Source of the DNA: an uncultured Eubacteriales bacterium
Lineage (GTDB): Bacteria > Bacillota > Clostridia > Lachnospirales > Lachnospiraceae
Reading direction: 5' to 3'
NCBI GenBank assembly: GCA_949284175.1
Contig: CASDVE010000022.1
Span: forward strand, 1-49,208
DNA length: 49,208 bases
The translations under genes were made by a program, and so were the position numbers. Positions 23,252 through 30,951 of this stretch are shown piece after piece (positions within the stretch are counted from its first letter, which is position 1; every line of letters starts with the position of its first letter). The notes under the pieces were generated by a model. It ran no database searches, was not told the origin of the DNA, and worked only from the letters and a program-made list of their open reading frames with translations.

Positions 23252-24180
23252 TTATAACCGTTACATTAAATCCTGCAATTGATAAAACAGCAGAATTAGC
23301 GGAGTTCAATCATGGGGGACTCAACCGGTTGATGAATGTTATTCGGGATGCCGGTGGAAAGGGGATTAATGTATCCAAAACAATTTCTGCTTTGGGAGGA
23401 GAGAGCATAGCCACAGGATTTATTGGTGGAAGTGCAGGAGATTTTATTAAAAATTCCCTTCTTGAAAAAGGAATTAAGGCGGATTTTGTATCGGTAAAAG
23501 GAGAAACAAGAACCAACTTAAAAGTGGTGGAAGGAAACGGCTTTGTGACAGAGTTAAATGAGCCAGGGCCAGATATTACAAAAGAAGAAATTGAAGAATT
23601 GAAGCAAAAGTTAATACAGTATGCAAGCCCTGATACGGTTTATGTATTTGCTGGTAGCATTCCAAAAAGTGTTTCAACCGATGCGTATAGAGAAATGATT
23701 GTATCAGTAAAAGAAAAAGGGGCGAAAGTTTTTCTGGATGCAGATGGACAACTATTCCGTGATGTTATTGATACAAAGCCTGATATTATCAAGCCAAATC
23801 GTGTGGAATTAGAGGAGTATTTCCATATGAATTATCGGGCAAGTGAAGAAGAACTTGTTGCGATGGGAAGAAAATTTTTAGAAAAAGGTGTTGGATTTGT
23901 AGCAGTTTCTCTAGGACAGATGGGTGCATTATTTATCACACAATCAGAAGTTTTACGTTGTCCAGGACTAAAAGTGGAGGCACATTCTACGGTTGGGGCA
24001 GGAGATGCCATGGTGGCAGGGCTTACTTACGGAATTGATTTAGGGCTTTCACTGGAAGAGTGTGTAAAACTTGCTATGGCAACTTCCGCAGGAGCGGTTA
24101 CAACCATTGGAACAAAGGCACCAGAACGAACACTGGTGGATGCGTTGCAACAACAAGTGGAAATTCTCCCATTATCATAG
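23248..24180 (+). CDS. fruK: 1-phosphofructokinase (PfkB family)
   Basis: A 310-residue sugar kinase of the PfkB family. The N-terminal ITVTLNPAIDKTAEL, the GGKGINVS loop near 37-44 and the C-terminal STVGAGDAMVAG signature (catalytic Asp253) match FruK/LacC-type enzymes best. FruK phosphorylates fructose 1-phosphate to fructose 1,6-bisphosphate. Its presence between mtlF and a sugar-phosphate dehydrogenase, rather than in a fructose PTS operon, suggests fructose 1-phosphate arises from mannitol 1-phosphate here. Tagatose-6-phosphate kinase is the chief alternative by sequence. Confidence 0.82.
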   Translation: MIITVTLNPAIDKTAELAEFNHGGLNRLMNVIRDAGGKGINVSKTISALGGESIATGFIGGSAGDFIKNSLLEKGIKADFVSVKGETRTNLKVVEGNGFVTELNEPGPDITKEEIEELKQKLIQYASPDTVYVFAGSIPKSVSTDAYREMIVSVKEKGAKVFLDADGQLFRDVIDTKPDIIKPNRVELEEYFHMNYRASEEELVAMGRKFLEKGVGFVAVSLGQMGALFITQSEVLRCPGLKVEAHSTVGAGDAMVAGLTYGIDLGLSLEECVKLAMATSAGAVTTIGTKAPERTLVDALQQQVEILPLS

Positions 24181-24221
24181 GGATATAACATAAAATACGA
24201 TAGAAAATGGAGGACGATATC

Positions 24222-25499
24222 ATGAAAACAAAGGCAGTTAGAATGTATGGAAAAGAAGATTTAAGACTGGAAGAGTTTGAACTTCCAGAAATCAAGGATG
24301 ATGAAATCTTAGTTCGTGTTATGAGCGACAGTATTTGTATGTCCACCTATAAATTAGTTGAGCAAGGAAAAAAACATAAAAGAGCACCACAAAATATTGA
24401 TACCCATCCAATTATTATTGGACATGAGTTCGCTGGTGATATCGTAAAGGTTGGAGCGAAGTGGAAAGATCAGTTTAAAGAAGGACAAAAGTTTGCACAG
24501 CAACCAGCCCTTAATTATAAAGGAAGTCTGGCATCCCCAGGATATTCTTATGAGTTTTTTGGTGGTGCTTGTACGTACTGCATTATCCCACCAGAAGTTA
24601 TGGAGCTTGGCTGTTTATTAAACTATGATGGAGAGAGCTATTTTGAGGCATCCCTTGGAGAGCCAATGAGCTGTATTATTGGCGGTTATCACGCAAATTA
24701 CCATACAAATAAGCAAAACTATAACCATGCTATGGGAACAAAAAAAGATGGCTATATTTTGATTATGGGTGGTTGTGGCCCAATGGGACTTGGTGCAGTA
24801 AGCTATGCGTTACAGATGGAAAATAAGCCAAAGAAATTGGTGGTAACGGATATTAGCGATGAACGTTTAGAAAGAGCAAGAGAAGTGATCTCTGAAGAAG
24901 AAGCGAGAGAAAAAGGAGTAGAACTTCATTATGTCAACACTTCTTCTATGGAAGATCAAGTGGCAGGGCTTATGGCACTTACCGATGGTCATGGCTATGA
25001 TGATGTCTTTGTATATGTACCAATTAAATCTGTTGCAGAGGTTGCGGATAAAGTGATGGCATTTGATGGTTGTATGAATTTCTTTGCTGGTCCAATTGAT
25101 AACCAATTTAGTGCAGAGATCAACCTATATAACACCCATTACACAAGCACACATATTCTTGGTACAACCGGTGGAAACACAGATGATTTAATCGAAGCCA
25201 TTGATCTATCTGCGAAGGGAAGAATTAATCCAGCGGTTATGGTAACTCATGTTGGTGGAATTGATAGTATCGCAGAAGCGACATTAAATCTTCCAAATAT
25301 TCCAGGCGGAAAGAAATTGACTTATACACAATTTGATATGCCATTGACAGCCATTGCTGATTTCGAGGAATTAGGAAAGAGCGATCCATTGTTTGCAAAA
25401 TTGGATGAATGCTGTAAACGCCATAAAGGATTATGGAATACAGAAGCAGAAAAGATTTTATTTGAACATTTTGGCGTAAAACCTTTAGCTGAAATTTGA
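24222..25499 (+). CDS. Zinc-dependent sugar-phosphate dehydrogenase, SorE-like
   Basis: A 425-residue medium-chain dehydrogenase. The catalytic zinc ligands are probably Cys in SICMSTYK, His in GHEFAGDI and Glu in SLGEPMSC. The NAD(P) motif is IMGGCGPMGLGAV. The structural zinc cysteines seen in many alcohol dehydrogenases are absent. It is much longer than usual (about 350) and recalls L-sorbose-1-phosphate reductase SorE, which acts on the carbon next to the phosphorylated one. In this operon the likely substrate is mannitol 1-phosphate. ATG 24222 is preceded by GGAGG; the ATG at 24207 is unlikely. A transposon-end-like sequence begins just after the stop codon. Confidence 0.75.
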   Translation: MKTKAVRMYGKEDLRLEEFELPEIKDDEILVRVMSDSICMSTYKLVEQGKKHKRAPQNIDTHPIIIGHEFAGDIVKVGAKWKDQFKEGQKFAQQPALNYKGSLASPGYSYEFFGGACTYCIIPPEVMELGCLLNYDGESYFEASLGEPMSCIIGGYHANYHTNKQNYNHAMGTKKDGYILIMGGCGPMGLGAVSYALQMENKPKKLVVTDISDERLERAREVISEEEAREKGVELHYVNTSSMEDQVAGLMALTDGHGYDDVFVYVPIKSVAEVADKVMAFDGCMNFFAGPIDNQFSAEINLYNTHYTSTHILGTTGGNTDDLIEAIDLSAKGRINPAVMVTHVGGIDSIAEATLNLPNIPGGKKLTYTQFDMPLTAIADFEELGKSDPLFAKLDECCKRHKGLWNTEAEKILFEHFGVKPLAEI

Positions 25500-25503
25500 C
25501 ATT

Positions 25504-25525
25504 CCCTCATGTCTAAAGTCAGGGG
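25504..25525 (-). mobile_element. IS605/IS607-type right-end hairpin remnant
   Basis: Read on the minus strand, this 22-bp imperfect palindrome starts CCCCTGACTTTAGACATG and ends GAGGG. It closely resembles the hairpin at the right end of IS200/IS605-type elements that carry tnpB. No tnpB is next to it, so it would be a scar. It starts 4 bp after the dehydrogenase stop codon. Confidence 0.45.
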
Positions 25526-25593
25526 ATTTACGGCAAATTTAGCAAAAATATAAATACCACAGTTATATCAAAAACCTCAAAACCAAGAATGGG

Positions 25594-25636
25594 AAAAAGG
25601 GGCAAAAAGAGAATGGTCTTTTTGCTCCTTTTTTTC
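25594..25636 (+). terminator. Terminator after the mtlF operon
   Basis: A long stem (AAAAAGGGGCAAAAAG with CTTTTTGCTCCTTTTT, including a G:T pair) has a short loop and ends in a seven-T run. It closes the mtlF-fruK-dehydrogenase unit. Confidence 0.88.
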
Positions 25637-25678
25637 ATGGAGTCCAAAGGAAAAATTCTTACGAATTCATCACAGTAA

Positions 25679-25707
25679 TTGACAAAAGGAAACAATATGG
25701 ATAGAAT
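25679..25707 (+). promoter_or_regulatory. Promoter of the amidase gene
   Basis: A consensus -35 TTGACA (25679-25684) and TAGAAT (25702-25707) are 17 bp apart, 62 bp before the start codon of the amidase. Confidence 0.65.
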
Positions 25708-25769
25708 GAAAAATAAGTGATAAAATGGAAATATAAGGTTTTAATACCGATTGGAAAAGGAGTTTGGAT

Positions 25770-27368
25770 GTGAAGAAACAAAATACGAAGAAAAGAATGA
25801 AGGTACAAAAGTTTCATCTATTGGTCATATGTTTTTTGGTGCTTGGTTTGCTCTGCCAGCCAGTAACGGCAATGGCAAAAAGTAGCAAAAAAACCATTCA
25901 GTATAATGGTAAAAGTCATACTTATACAAAGAGTGCAGTCAATGTCGTGATCAATGATTTACAGATCACCACGCCATTTGGAGGGCTGATTCTTGATAAT
26001 ATTTCCATGGTGCCGGCTTATCAGACATATAAAACATCTGAACTGGATGTTTTATATCAGTATGATGCAAAAAAACGAGTATTGACTTTGGAAAACCTTG
26101 AGCACAGTGTGAAATTTCCCGTTGGAAAGAAGTATGCGTATGTGGATGGAAAAAAACGAACCATCGATCACAGTGCCCTATTCGTAAAGGATAAAAAGAC
26201 AGGAAAGACTTGTCTTATGGTTCCAGCTAGGGCATCTGCTGAGGCACTTGGCTATGAATATACATGGAATAATAAAACGGTAACTTCTTCTATTTCTGAA
26301 CAAGAAGATAAGATGGATGATATGTCACAAGAGGATGAAGAGAACGATATGATTCAGAATGAAGAAAATGATAGTTCTTCATCAGAAGAAGGGACAGTAG
26401 ATCAGGATCAGAATCATGATACAAATACCGATCAGAATGTAGGAGAGGATGAGGAAGAAACGGACTCTGGTAATATCGATCTTTCTTCCTCATATTCTTT
26501 AAAGATTCCAAAGCCACAAGGGCTAGAATTTTATGAAACAGAGGATAACTATTGGGAAAAGGAATTCACGATTGTATTGGATAATGATTACACAGACTTT
26601 TATAATGAAAATCTTATCGAAAAAAATAAAAGTGCTATTACAGATATAACAGTGGATACCAATGAAGATGGCAACACAGAAGTTGTATTAAAAACAAGTA
26701 AAATTCAAGCCTTTCGCATTACGGAAAAGCAAGATGGACTTTATGTGGAATCAGGAGATCCAAAAGATCTCTATGAAAAAGTTGTTGTGATTGATGCTGG
26801 ACATGGAGGAAGTGATCCTGGGATGAGTGGCAATGGAATTATTGAAAAAAATAAGACATTGGAGATCACAAAGGCGGTAAAGAATTACTTTGATTTGGAT
26901 GATTCTTTTAAAGTCTATTACACGCGTCTTGCCGATACAGCACGATATATGACAGCGGGAACAGATGGAATTAAAAATTCACAGATGTCATTAGCTCCTC
27001 GTTATAACTTAGCAAATGCTGTGGATGCGGATCTCTTTATTAGCATTCATGTCAATTCATGGAAAGTAGCATCAACCAATGGAACAGAAACGTTATATAG
27101 CCCAAAGAATACGAATGAAAATGAATGGGGTATGACTTCTAAAAAGTTAGCACAGATGATGCAAGAAGCTATGGTAGATGTCATTGGAAGAGCCGATCGT
27201 GGGATTAAGAGCCGGAATAATTTAGGGGTACTTAATAATACCAAGATGCCTGCCATCATCATTGAAACTGCATTTGCTACCAATAAAGAAGATGCTAAAG
27301 TTTTAAATACAAAGGTGGATGAGATTGCACAAGCAATTTATGATGTAACCGTACAGACATTTGAATAG
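25770..27368 (+). CDS. Secreted N-acetylmuramoyl-L-alanine amidase (Amidase_3) with N-terminal wall-associated domain
   Basis: A 532-residue cell-wall hydrolase that cuts the bond between muramic acid and the stem peptide. A signal peptide (basic, then FHLLVICFLVLGLL) is followed by a copper-amine-oxidase-N-like domain (about 40-170, ending VPARASAEALGYEYTWNN), a strongly acidic linker (about 175-240, rich in Glu, Asp and Asn) and a middle domain. The catalytic domain begins near 343 with VVVIDAGHGGSDPG. Zinc ligands are visible in AGHGG, GIIEKN and SIHVNSW, and the catalytic glutamate in IIIETAF. AAAGGAG lies 7 nt before the GTG at 25770; a TTG at 25764 would be too close to it. It is transcribed alone. 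Confidence 0.88.
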   Translation: MKKQNTKKRMKVQKFHLLVICFLVLGLLCQPVTAMAKSSKKTIQYNGKSHTYTKSAVNVVINDLQITTPFGGLILDNISMVPAYQTYKTSELDVLYQYDAKKRVLTLENLEHSVKFPVGKKYAYVDGKKRTIDHSALFVKDKKTGKTCLMVPARASAEALGYEYTWNNKTVTSSISEQEDKMDDMSQEDEENDMIQNEENDSSSSEEGTVDQDQNHDTNTDQNVGEDEEETDSGNIDLSSSYSLKIPKPQGLEFYETEDNYWEKEFTIVLDNDYTDFYNENLIEKNKSAITDITVDTNEDGNTEVVLKTSKIQAFRITEKQDGLYVESGDPKDLYEKVVVIDAGHGGSDPGMSGNGIIEKNKTLEITKAVKNYFDLDDSFKVYYTRLADTARYMTAGTDGIKNSQMSLAPRYNLANAVDADLFISIHVNSWKVASTNGTETLYSPKNTNENEWGMTSKKLAQMMQEAMVDVIGRADRGIKSRNNLGVLNNTKMPAIIIETAFATNKEDAKVLNTKVDEIAQAIYDVTVQTFE

Positions 27369-27380
27369 AAAATACAACGA

Positions 27381-27417
27381 GGTGATATTGCATATCTTAT
27401 GGCAATATCACCTTTTT
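27381..27417 (+). terminator. Terminator after the amidase gene
   Basis: An 11-bp stem (GGTGATATTGC with GCAATATCACC) is followed by TTTTT. The gene at 27421 converges on it from the other strand. Confidence 0.88.
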
Positions 27418-27420
27418 ATA

Positions 27421-28005
27421 TTATATAGATTCGCTCTTTCGATTTTTTGCCTTACAGATCAACTGAGTCATAGTCCCCATAGGGCAGTAAACGCACCAAC
27501 TACGGGGCTTGAATAGAATCATGGTAAGAAAGCCTAGTATAGTTGAAGTTAACATCACGCTGTAAAATCCAAAGGCAAACTGTGCAATACCTGGGTGAAG
27601 CAATGTGCCATGATAGGCCCAATGCCAAGGGAGTTTGAAAGTCCATAGAAGGGTTACGATGTGTTTTAAATTTTGCATACCGGCGAATACCAGATAAGTA
27701 TTCCAAAGCATTTGAAAGAACATGATAAAGAAGAAAATCAGAAAACCATATCGAAACTTTTTACTTTTCATCCATATGGGAATATCATGTTTTCGAGATA
27801 AACCAAATTGTCCACCTAGCAAGCTAAACAGCTGTCCTCTACCACAATAGCGATTACAATAGGTTTTACTACCTTTTGATATTGCAATTATTAGTGGAAT
27901 AAAGAAACATAGCAAACCTAGCCATGCAAACAGAATATTAAAGAATCCTAAGACTAGATAGAGTAAAGACACAATCCACAGATAATCATACCAATACTTT
28001 TTCAT
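27421..28005 (-). CDS. NapH-like 4Fe-4S membrane protein
   Basis: A 194-residue protein with about four membrane spans. Two cysteine motifs of the NapH/NosR/YccM type are present: TYCNRYCGRGQLFSL and SWCVYCPMGTMTQL. Such proteins pass electrons across or along the membrane, often with a small ferredoxin. The frame is open upstream, but the ATG at 28005 has AGGAGGTG just before it and overlaps the stop of the ferredoxin gene (ATGA), so the two are coupled. The electron acceptor is unknown; no reductase lies next to it. Confidence 0.8.
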   Translation of the reverse strand: MKKYWYDYLWIVSLLYLVLGFFNILFAWLGLLCFFIPLIIAISKGSKTYCNRYCGRGQLFSLLGGQFGLSRKHDIPIWMKSKKFRYGFLIFFFIMFFQMLWNTYLVFAGMQNLKHIVTLLWTFKLPWHWAYHGTLLHPGIAQFAFGFYSVMLTSTILGFLTMILFKPRSWCVYCPMGTMTQLICKAKNRKSESI

Positions 28006-28214
28006 GCCTGCACCTCCTGAATTGTAATGATGGATGCAGGACATTCTTTTGCACATTTCCCACAGCCTACGCATTTTTCTGTATGGACTTTTGCCATGAT
28101 TCCTTTCCAGATTTCAATGGCATTTATCGGACAGATATTAACACAACAGCCACAAGCAACGCACATATCTGTGGTCACAATAGCTTTTTTCTTTTTTTTA
28201 ATTGTTGTTTCCAT
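28002..28214 (-). CDS. 2[4Fe-4S] ferredoxin
   Basis: A 70-residue bacterial-type ferredoxin with two complete cluster motifs, CVACGCCVNICP and CVGCGKCAKECP. It starts with a basic stretch (METTIKKKKKA). It is the first gene of a two-gene unit with the NapH-like membrane protein and is its likely electron donor or partner. Confidence 0.9.
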   Translation of the reverse strand: METTIKKKKKAIVTTDMCVACGCCVNICPINAIEIWKGIMAKVHTEKCVGCGKCAKECPASIITIQEVQA

Positions 28215-28503
28215 GTTATATCCCCCTAAATTTAGTGAGGTTACTATAACAGGTTTACTAATTCATTTCTGTGATGACATCACAAACAATAATACAAAGC
28301 CTACCTTTACCTTTTCTGTTTTGGTAAATAGTCAGGAAAAAGATAAAAAAACTATCTACTTTTATTTTAAAGTAAAAATAGTCTTTGTAATTATAGAATT
28401 GTATAAAGTTATAAAAATAGATTTTGTATAGACATAGATTATTGCACTTTTATTAGCCTAATGATACAATGAATACTGAAAAATCAAATAGAGATTATGG
28501 ATT
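28215..28503. other. AT-rich spacer between divergent units
   Basis: This spacer holds the promoter of the minus-strand ferredoxin unit and the region before the nitroreductase remnant. It is very AT-rich. A short inverted repeat (TACTTT with AAAGTA, around 28355-28372) is the only structure I see; no conserved gene is visible. Confidence 0.4.
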
Positions 28504-28654
28504 ATGAGTAAACATAATGATTTATTAACTTTAATCCAAACTAGAAGAAGCATTTGAACATTGAAACAAGATATGATACCAAAAGAAATTATTGACCAGA
28601 TTATAACTGGGGGAATTTTCAGGAACCCAAAATGTCCATTTTAGCTTAAATTAG
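28504..28654 (+). pseudogene. Nitroreductase-family gene remnant
   Basis: From the ATG at 28504 the frame reads MSKHNDLLTLIQTRRSI, then an in-frame TGA (28555-28557) where the family has arginine, then TLKQDMIPKEIIDQIIT. A +1 shift gives SGTQNVHFS, matching the family segment around the FMN-binding APSGxNxQ motif. The rest of the roughly 170-residue protein is gone. Stop, frameshift and truncation show it is dead. Confidence 0.72.
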
Positions 28655-28683
28655 AGTTGATATAGAAAAATGGAGGGATAAAA

Positions 28684-29145
28684 ATGGTATATTTTGTTGA
28701 AGAGGAAAGAGAAAAAGAGCGAGTAGCAAAACATATATTAGCTCAGTTGCCAGACTGGTTTGGGCTGCCAGAAAGTACAAAAGAATATGTAACGTGCAGT
28801 AAGACAATGCCATTTTGGATTTATAAAGAAGGGGAAGAAGAAAAAGGATTTATTGTTTTAAAAGAAACAAGTCCTTATACTGCTGAGCTTTATGTAATGG
28901 GGGTATTAAAAGATGAGCATCGAAAAGGAATCGGAACGCAATTGTTTGAGGAATTGTGTGCTTATGCAAAACAAAAAGGATATGAATTTCTTCAAGTGAA
29001 GACTATACAAAAAGGATATTATAAAGAGTATGATCAGACAAATGATTTTTATGAGAAAATGGGATTTCGGGAGTTAGAATGTTTTCCAACTTTATGGGAT
29101 GAATGGAATCCATGTCAGATTTATATAAAGAGTTTAAAAAAATAG
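28684..29145 (+). CDS. GNAT-family N-acetyltransferase
   Basis: A 153-residue cytoplasmic acetyltransferase. The acetyl-CoA-binding motif A is clear in MGVLKDEHRKGIGTQLFEEL (about 76-95) and the motif B end in DFYEKMGFRELE. The N-terminal half (LPDWFGLPESTKEYV) matches a GNAT group common in Firmicutes. The substrate is unknown. GGAGGG precedes the start. It appears to be its own unit between the nitroreductase remnant and the globin gene. Confidence 0.82.
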   Translation: MVYFVEEEREKERVAKHILAQLPDWFGLPESTKEYVTCSKTMPFWIYKEGEEEKGFIVLKETSPYTAELYVMGVLKDEHRKGIGTQLFEELCAYAKQKGYEFLQVKTIQKGYYKEYDQTNDFYEKMGFRELECFPTLWDEWNPCQIYIKSLKK

Positions 29146-29319
29146 TAAAAATTATATTGTGTAGGTGACAGGGCAGAGTGAAATTTGTAAGGATTGCGAA
29201 ACAAAAGAGAGATTGGTATTATTTGTTTTAATTAAAGGCAGAGAAATCATGGCTAAAAAAATCAAGAGGTATCTTTATATTTTGATGAAGAGGATATGAA
29301 AATAAAAAGTGTATTTTAC

Positions 29320-29348
29320 TTGCACATTTTAAAAATCTATGATATTTT
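29320..29348 (+). promoter_or_regulatory. Possible promoter of the globin gene
   Basis: TTGCAC (29320-29325) and TATTTT (29343-29348) are 17 bp apart, 50 bp before the globin start. The rest of the 253-bp gap (29146-29398) shows only a short unremarkable frame near 29250. Confidence 0.4.
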
Positions 29349-29398
29349 AGTGTTAGAAAATAATATTTAAGATAAAAACGACAAAGGAGGATAAGAAA

Positions 29399-29836
29399 AT
29401 GTTAGATAAACAAACGATAGAAGTAGTAAAAGGAACAGTACCAGCTTTAAAAGCTCATGGAGTAGAAATTACAACGACATTTTATAAAAATATGTTTGAA
29501 CAGAATCCAGAAGTAGTGCCTTTGTTTGATATGAATAAACAAAAGACAGGGGAACAACCAAAAGCCTTAGCTATGACAGTGTTAGCCGCAGCTCAAAATA
29601 TTGATCATTTGGAATCACTAAGTACTGTTGTAGAAAAGATCGGTGTAAGGCATTGTGATTGTGGTGTAAAACCAGAGCATTATCCAATTGTAGGAAAACA
29701 TTTATTAAATGCGATAAAAGAAGTACTAAAAGATGGGGTGACAGAGGAAATATTAAAAGCGTGGGAAAAAGCCTATGAAGAGATTGCGAATATTTTTATT
29801 GAAGTGGAAAAAGGTATTTATGCAAAAAGAGCATAG
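29399..29836 (+). CDS. Single-domain globin (flavohaemoglobin-type)
   Basis: A 145-residue haem protein matching the globin domain of flavohaemoglobin Hmp at the same numbering: distal Tyr29 and Gln53, proximal His85, Tyr95 in [13 protein letters not shown] and Glu135. The FAD and NAD domains of Hmp are absent and the frame ends cleanly, so this is a natural single-domain globin like Campylobacter Cgb, not a truncation. Such globins bind oxygen and convert nitric oxide to nitrate with an outside reductant. CGACAAAGGAGG precedes the ATG. In an anaerobe a role in nitric oxide or oxygen defence is likely, but not shown by the sequence. Confidence 0.88.
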   Translation: MLDKQTIEVVKGTVPALKAHGVEITTTFYKNMFEQNPEVVPLFDMNKQKTGEQPKALAMTVLAAAQNIDHLESLSTVVEKIGVRHCDCGVKPEHYPIVGKHLLNAIKEVLKDGVTEEILKAWEKAYEEIANIFIEVEKGIYAKRA

Positions 29837-29846
29837 GTGATAAAAT

Positions 29847-29921
29847 AGAAACTTTACATAATGTGATTAGCTTAAAAATTTGGATATAAGCTCTCACATT
29901 TTGCTAAAGTTTCTTTTTTTT
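29847..29921 (+). terminator. Large terminator after the globin gene
   Basis: An outer stem AGAAACTTTA/TAAAGTTTCT encloses inner stems AATGTGA/TCACATT and AGCTTA/TAAGCT, followed by a run of T. The structure is longer than a usual terminator. Confidence 0.85.
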
Positions 29922-30140
29922 GCGTGGAAGGCATAAGCCAAGCGGAAATGTTTGCATTTCTATTTTACGCGAAGGCAACGAGTTAGAAACTATGCTTGCA
30001 TAAGTTTATGACGACTGCCCGCGAACATGTATCATGTTGATGCCGCCCACGAACGTGAGAAGTTCGCAAAGCGTGCTTCTCATCGTTGTACAGAAATGTC
30101 TTGCTACAATGAATGGTAAATGTTGTGTTCATCCAGTCGA
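29922..30140. repeat. Hairpin-rich intergenic element, possible repeat or structured RNA
   Basis: About 220 bp with visibly higher GC than its surroundings and no protein frame. It folds into a chain of short hairpins: GAAATG/CATTTC (29945-29960), AAACTATGC/GCATA-GTTT (29987-30007), AACATG/CATGTT (30024-30038), CACG/CGTG (30048-30057), and TGAGAAG/CTTCTCA (30056-30082) with an inner CGC/GCG. A last pair, GTAAAT/ATTTAC, flanks the end (around 30116-30145). This dense palindromic layout suggests either an interspersed repeat (REP- or MITE-like) or a noncoding RNA. It lies between the globin terminator and the ABC promoter. Confidence 0.55.
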
Positions 30141-30170
30141 TTTACATTTCTATATAAAATTTGATATAAT
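30141..30170 (+). promoter_or_regulatory. Promoter of the ABC transporter unit
   Basis: TTTACA (30141-30146) and TATAAT (30165-30170) are 18 bp apart, 41 bp before the ATPase start. Confidence 0.6.
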
Positions 30171-30211
30171 AAAAATAACAAAAATTTAAAAGAAAAAACG
30201 AAGGTGGTACT

Positions 30212-30916
30212 ATGACGGCATTTGTAGAATTAAACAATGTAATGAAAACTTACAAGATGGGGGAAGTGGAGATTCATGCCGTAGATGGCGTGAGTTTTCA
30301 AATAGAGAAAGGTGAATTTGTTGTAATTGTAGGTCCAAGTGGTGCTGGAAAGACGACGGTGTTAAATATTTTAGGAGGTATGGATAGTGCCACATCTGGA
30401 AAGGTAATCGTTGGCGGTACCGACATCAGCCATTATCAGGCAAAACAGCTTACTGCCTATCGAAGAAATGAAATTGGATTCGTCTTCCAGTTTTACAATT
30501 TGGTGCAAAATTTGACCGCAAAAGAAAATGTGGAATTGGCGACACAGATTAGTAAACAACCCCTTGATCCTGTCAAAGTGCTTACACTCGTTGGATTAAA
30601 GGAGAGAATGAACAACTTTCCAGCTCAGCTTTCTGGTGGAGAACAACAGCGGGTAGCCATTGCTCGTGCTCTTGCAAAAAATCCGAAACTATTGCTTTGT
30701 GATGAGCCAACAGGAGCTCTTGACTATGCAACAGGAAAGGCAATTTTGAAGTTATTACAAGATACTTGTAGAGAGCAAGGGATGACGGTTATCGTTATTA
30801 CCCATAATTCTGCCATTGCTCCAATGGCAGATCGGATTATTCGAATTAAAAATGGAAAAGTGGATAGCATGGAACAAAATGAAACTCCAATACCGGTAGA
30901 AGAAATTGAATGGTAA
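30212..30916 (+). CDS. ABC transporter ATP-binding protein (MacB/LolD type)
   Basis: A 234-residue ATPase with Walker [10 protein letters not shown] (42-50), Q-loop [10 protein letters not shown], signature [15 protein letters not shown], Walker [13 protein letters not shown] and switch histidine VIVITHN. The PTGALD and [17 protein letters not shown] patterns mark the MacB/LolD/FtsE branch, whose members drive mechanotransmission or extrusion through FtsX-type permeases. Its partner is the permease 35 bp downstream. AAGGTGG precedes the ATG. Confidence 0.9.
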   Translation: MTAFVELNNVMKTYKMGEVEIHAVDGVSFQIEKGEFVVIVGPSGAGKTTVLNILGGMDSATSGKVIVGGTDISHYQAKQLTAYRRNEIGFVFQFYNLVQNLTAKENVELATQISKQPLDPVKVLTLVGLKERMNNFPAQLSGGEQQRVAIARALAKNPKLLLCDEPTGALDYATGKAILKLLQDTCREQGMTVIVITHNSAIAPMADRIIRIKNGKVDSMEQNETPIPVEEIEW

Positions 30917-30951
30917 GGATGGAAAAGTGATAGGAGAAAGGGTGGAGTAAA

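Noticed and set aside
28027..28431. 134-residue plus-strand frame over the ferredoxin gene and the following spacer
   Set aside because: It is antisense to a ferredoxin with two perfect cluster motifs, and its second half is AT-rich noncoding DNA.
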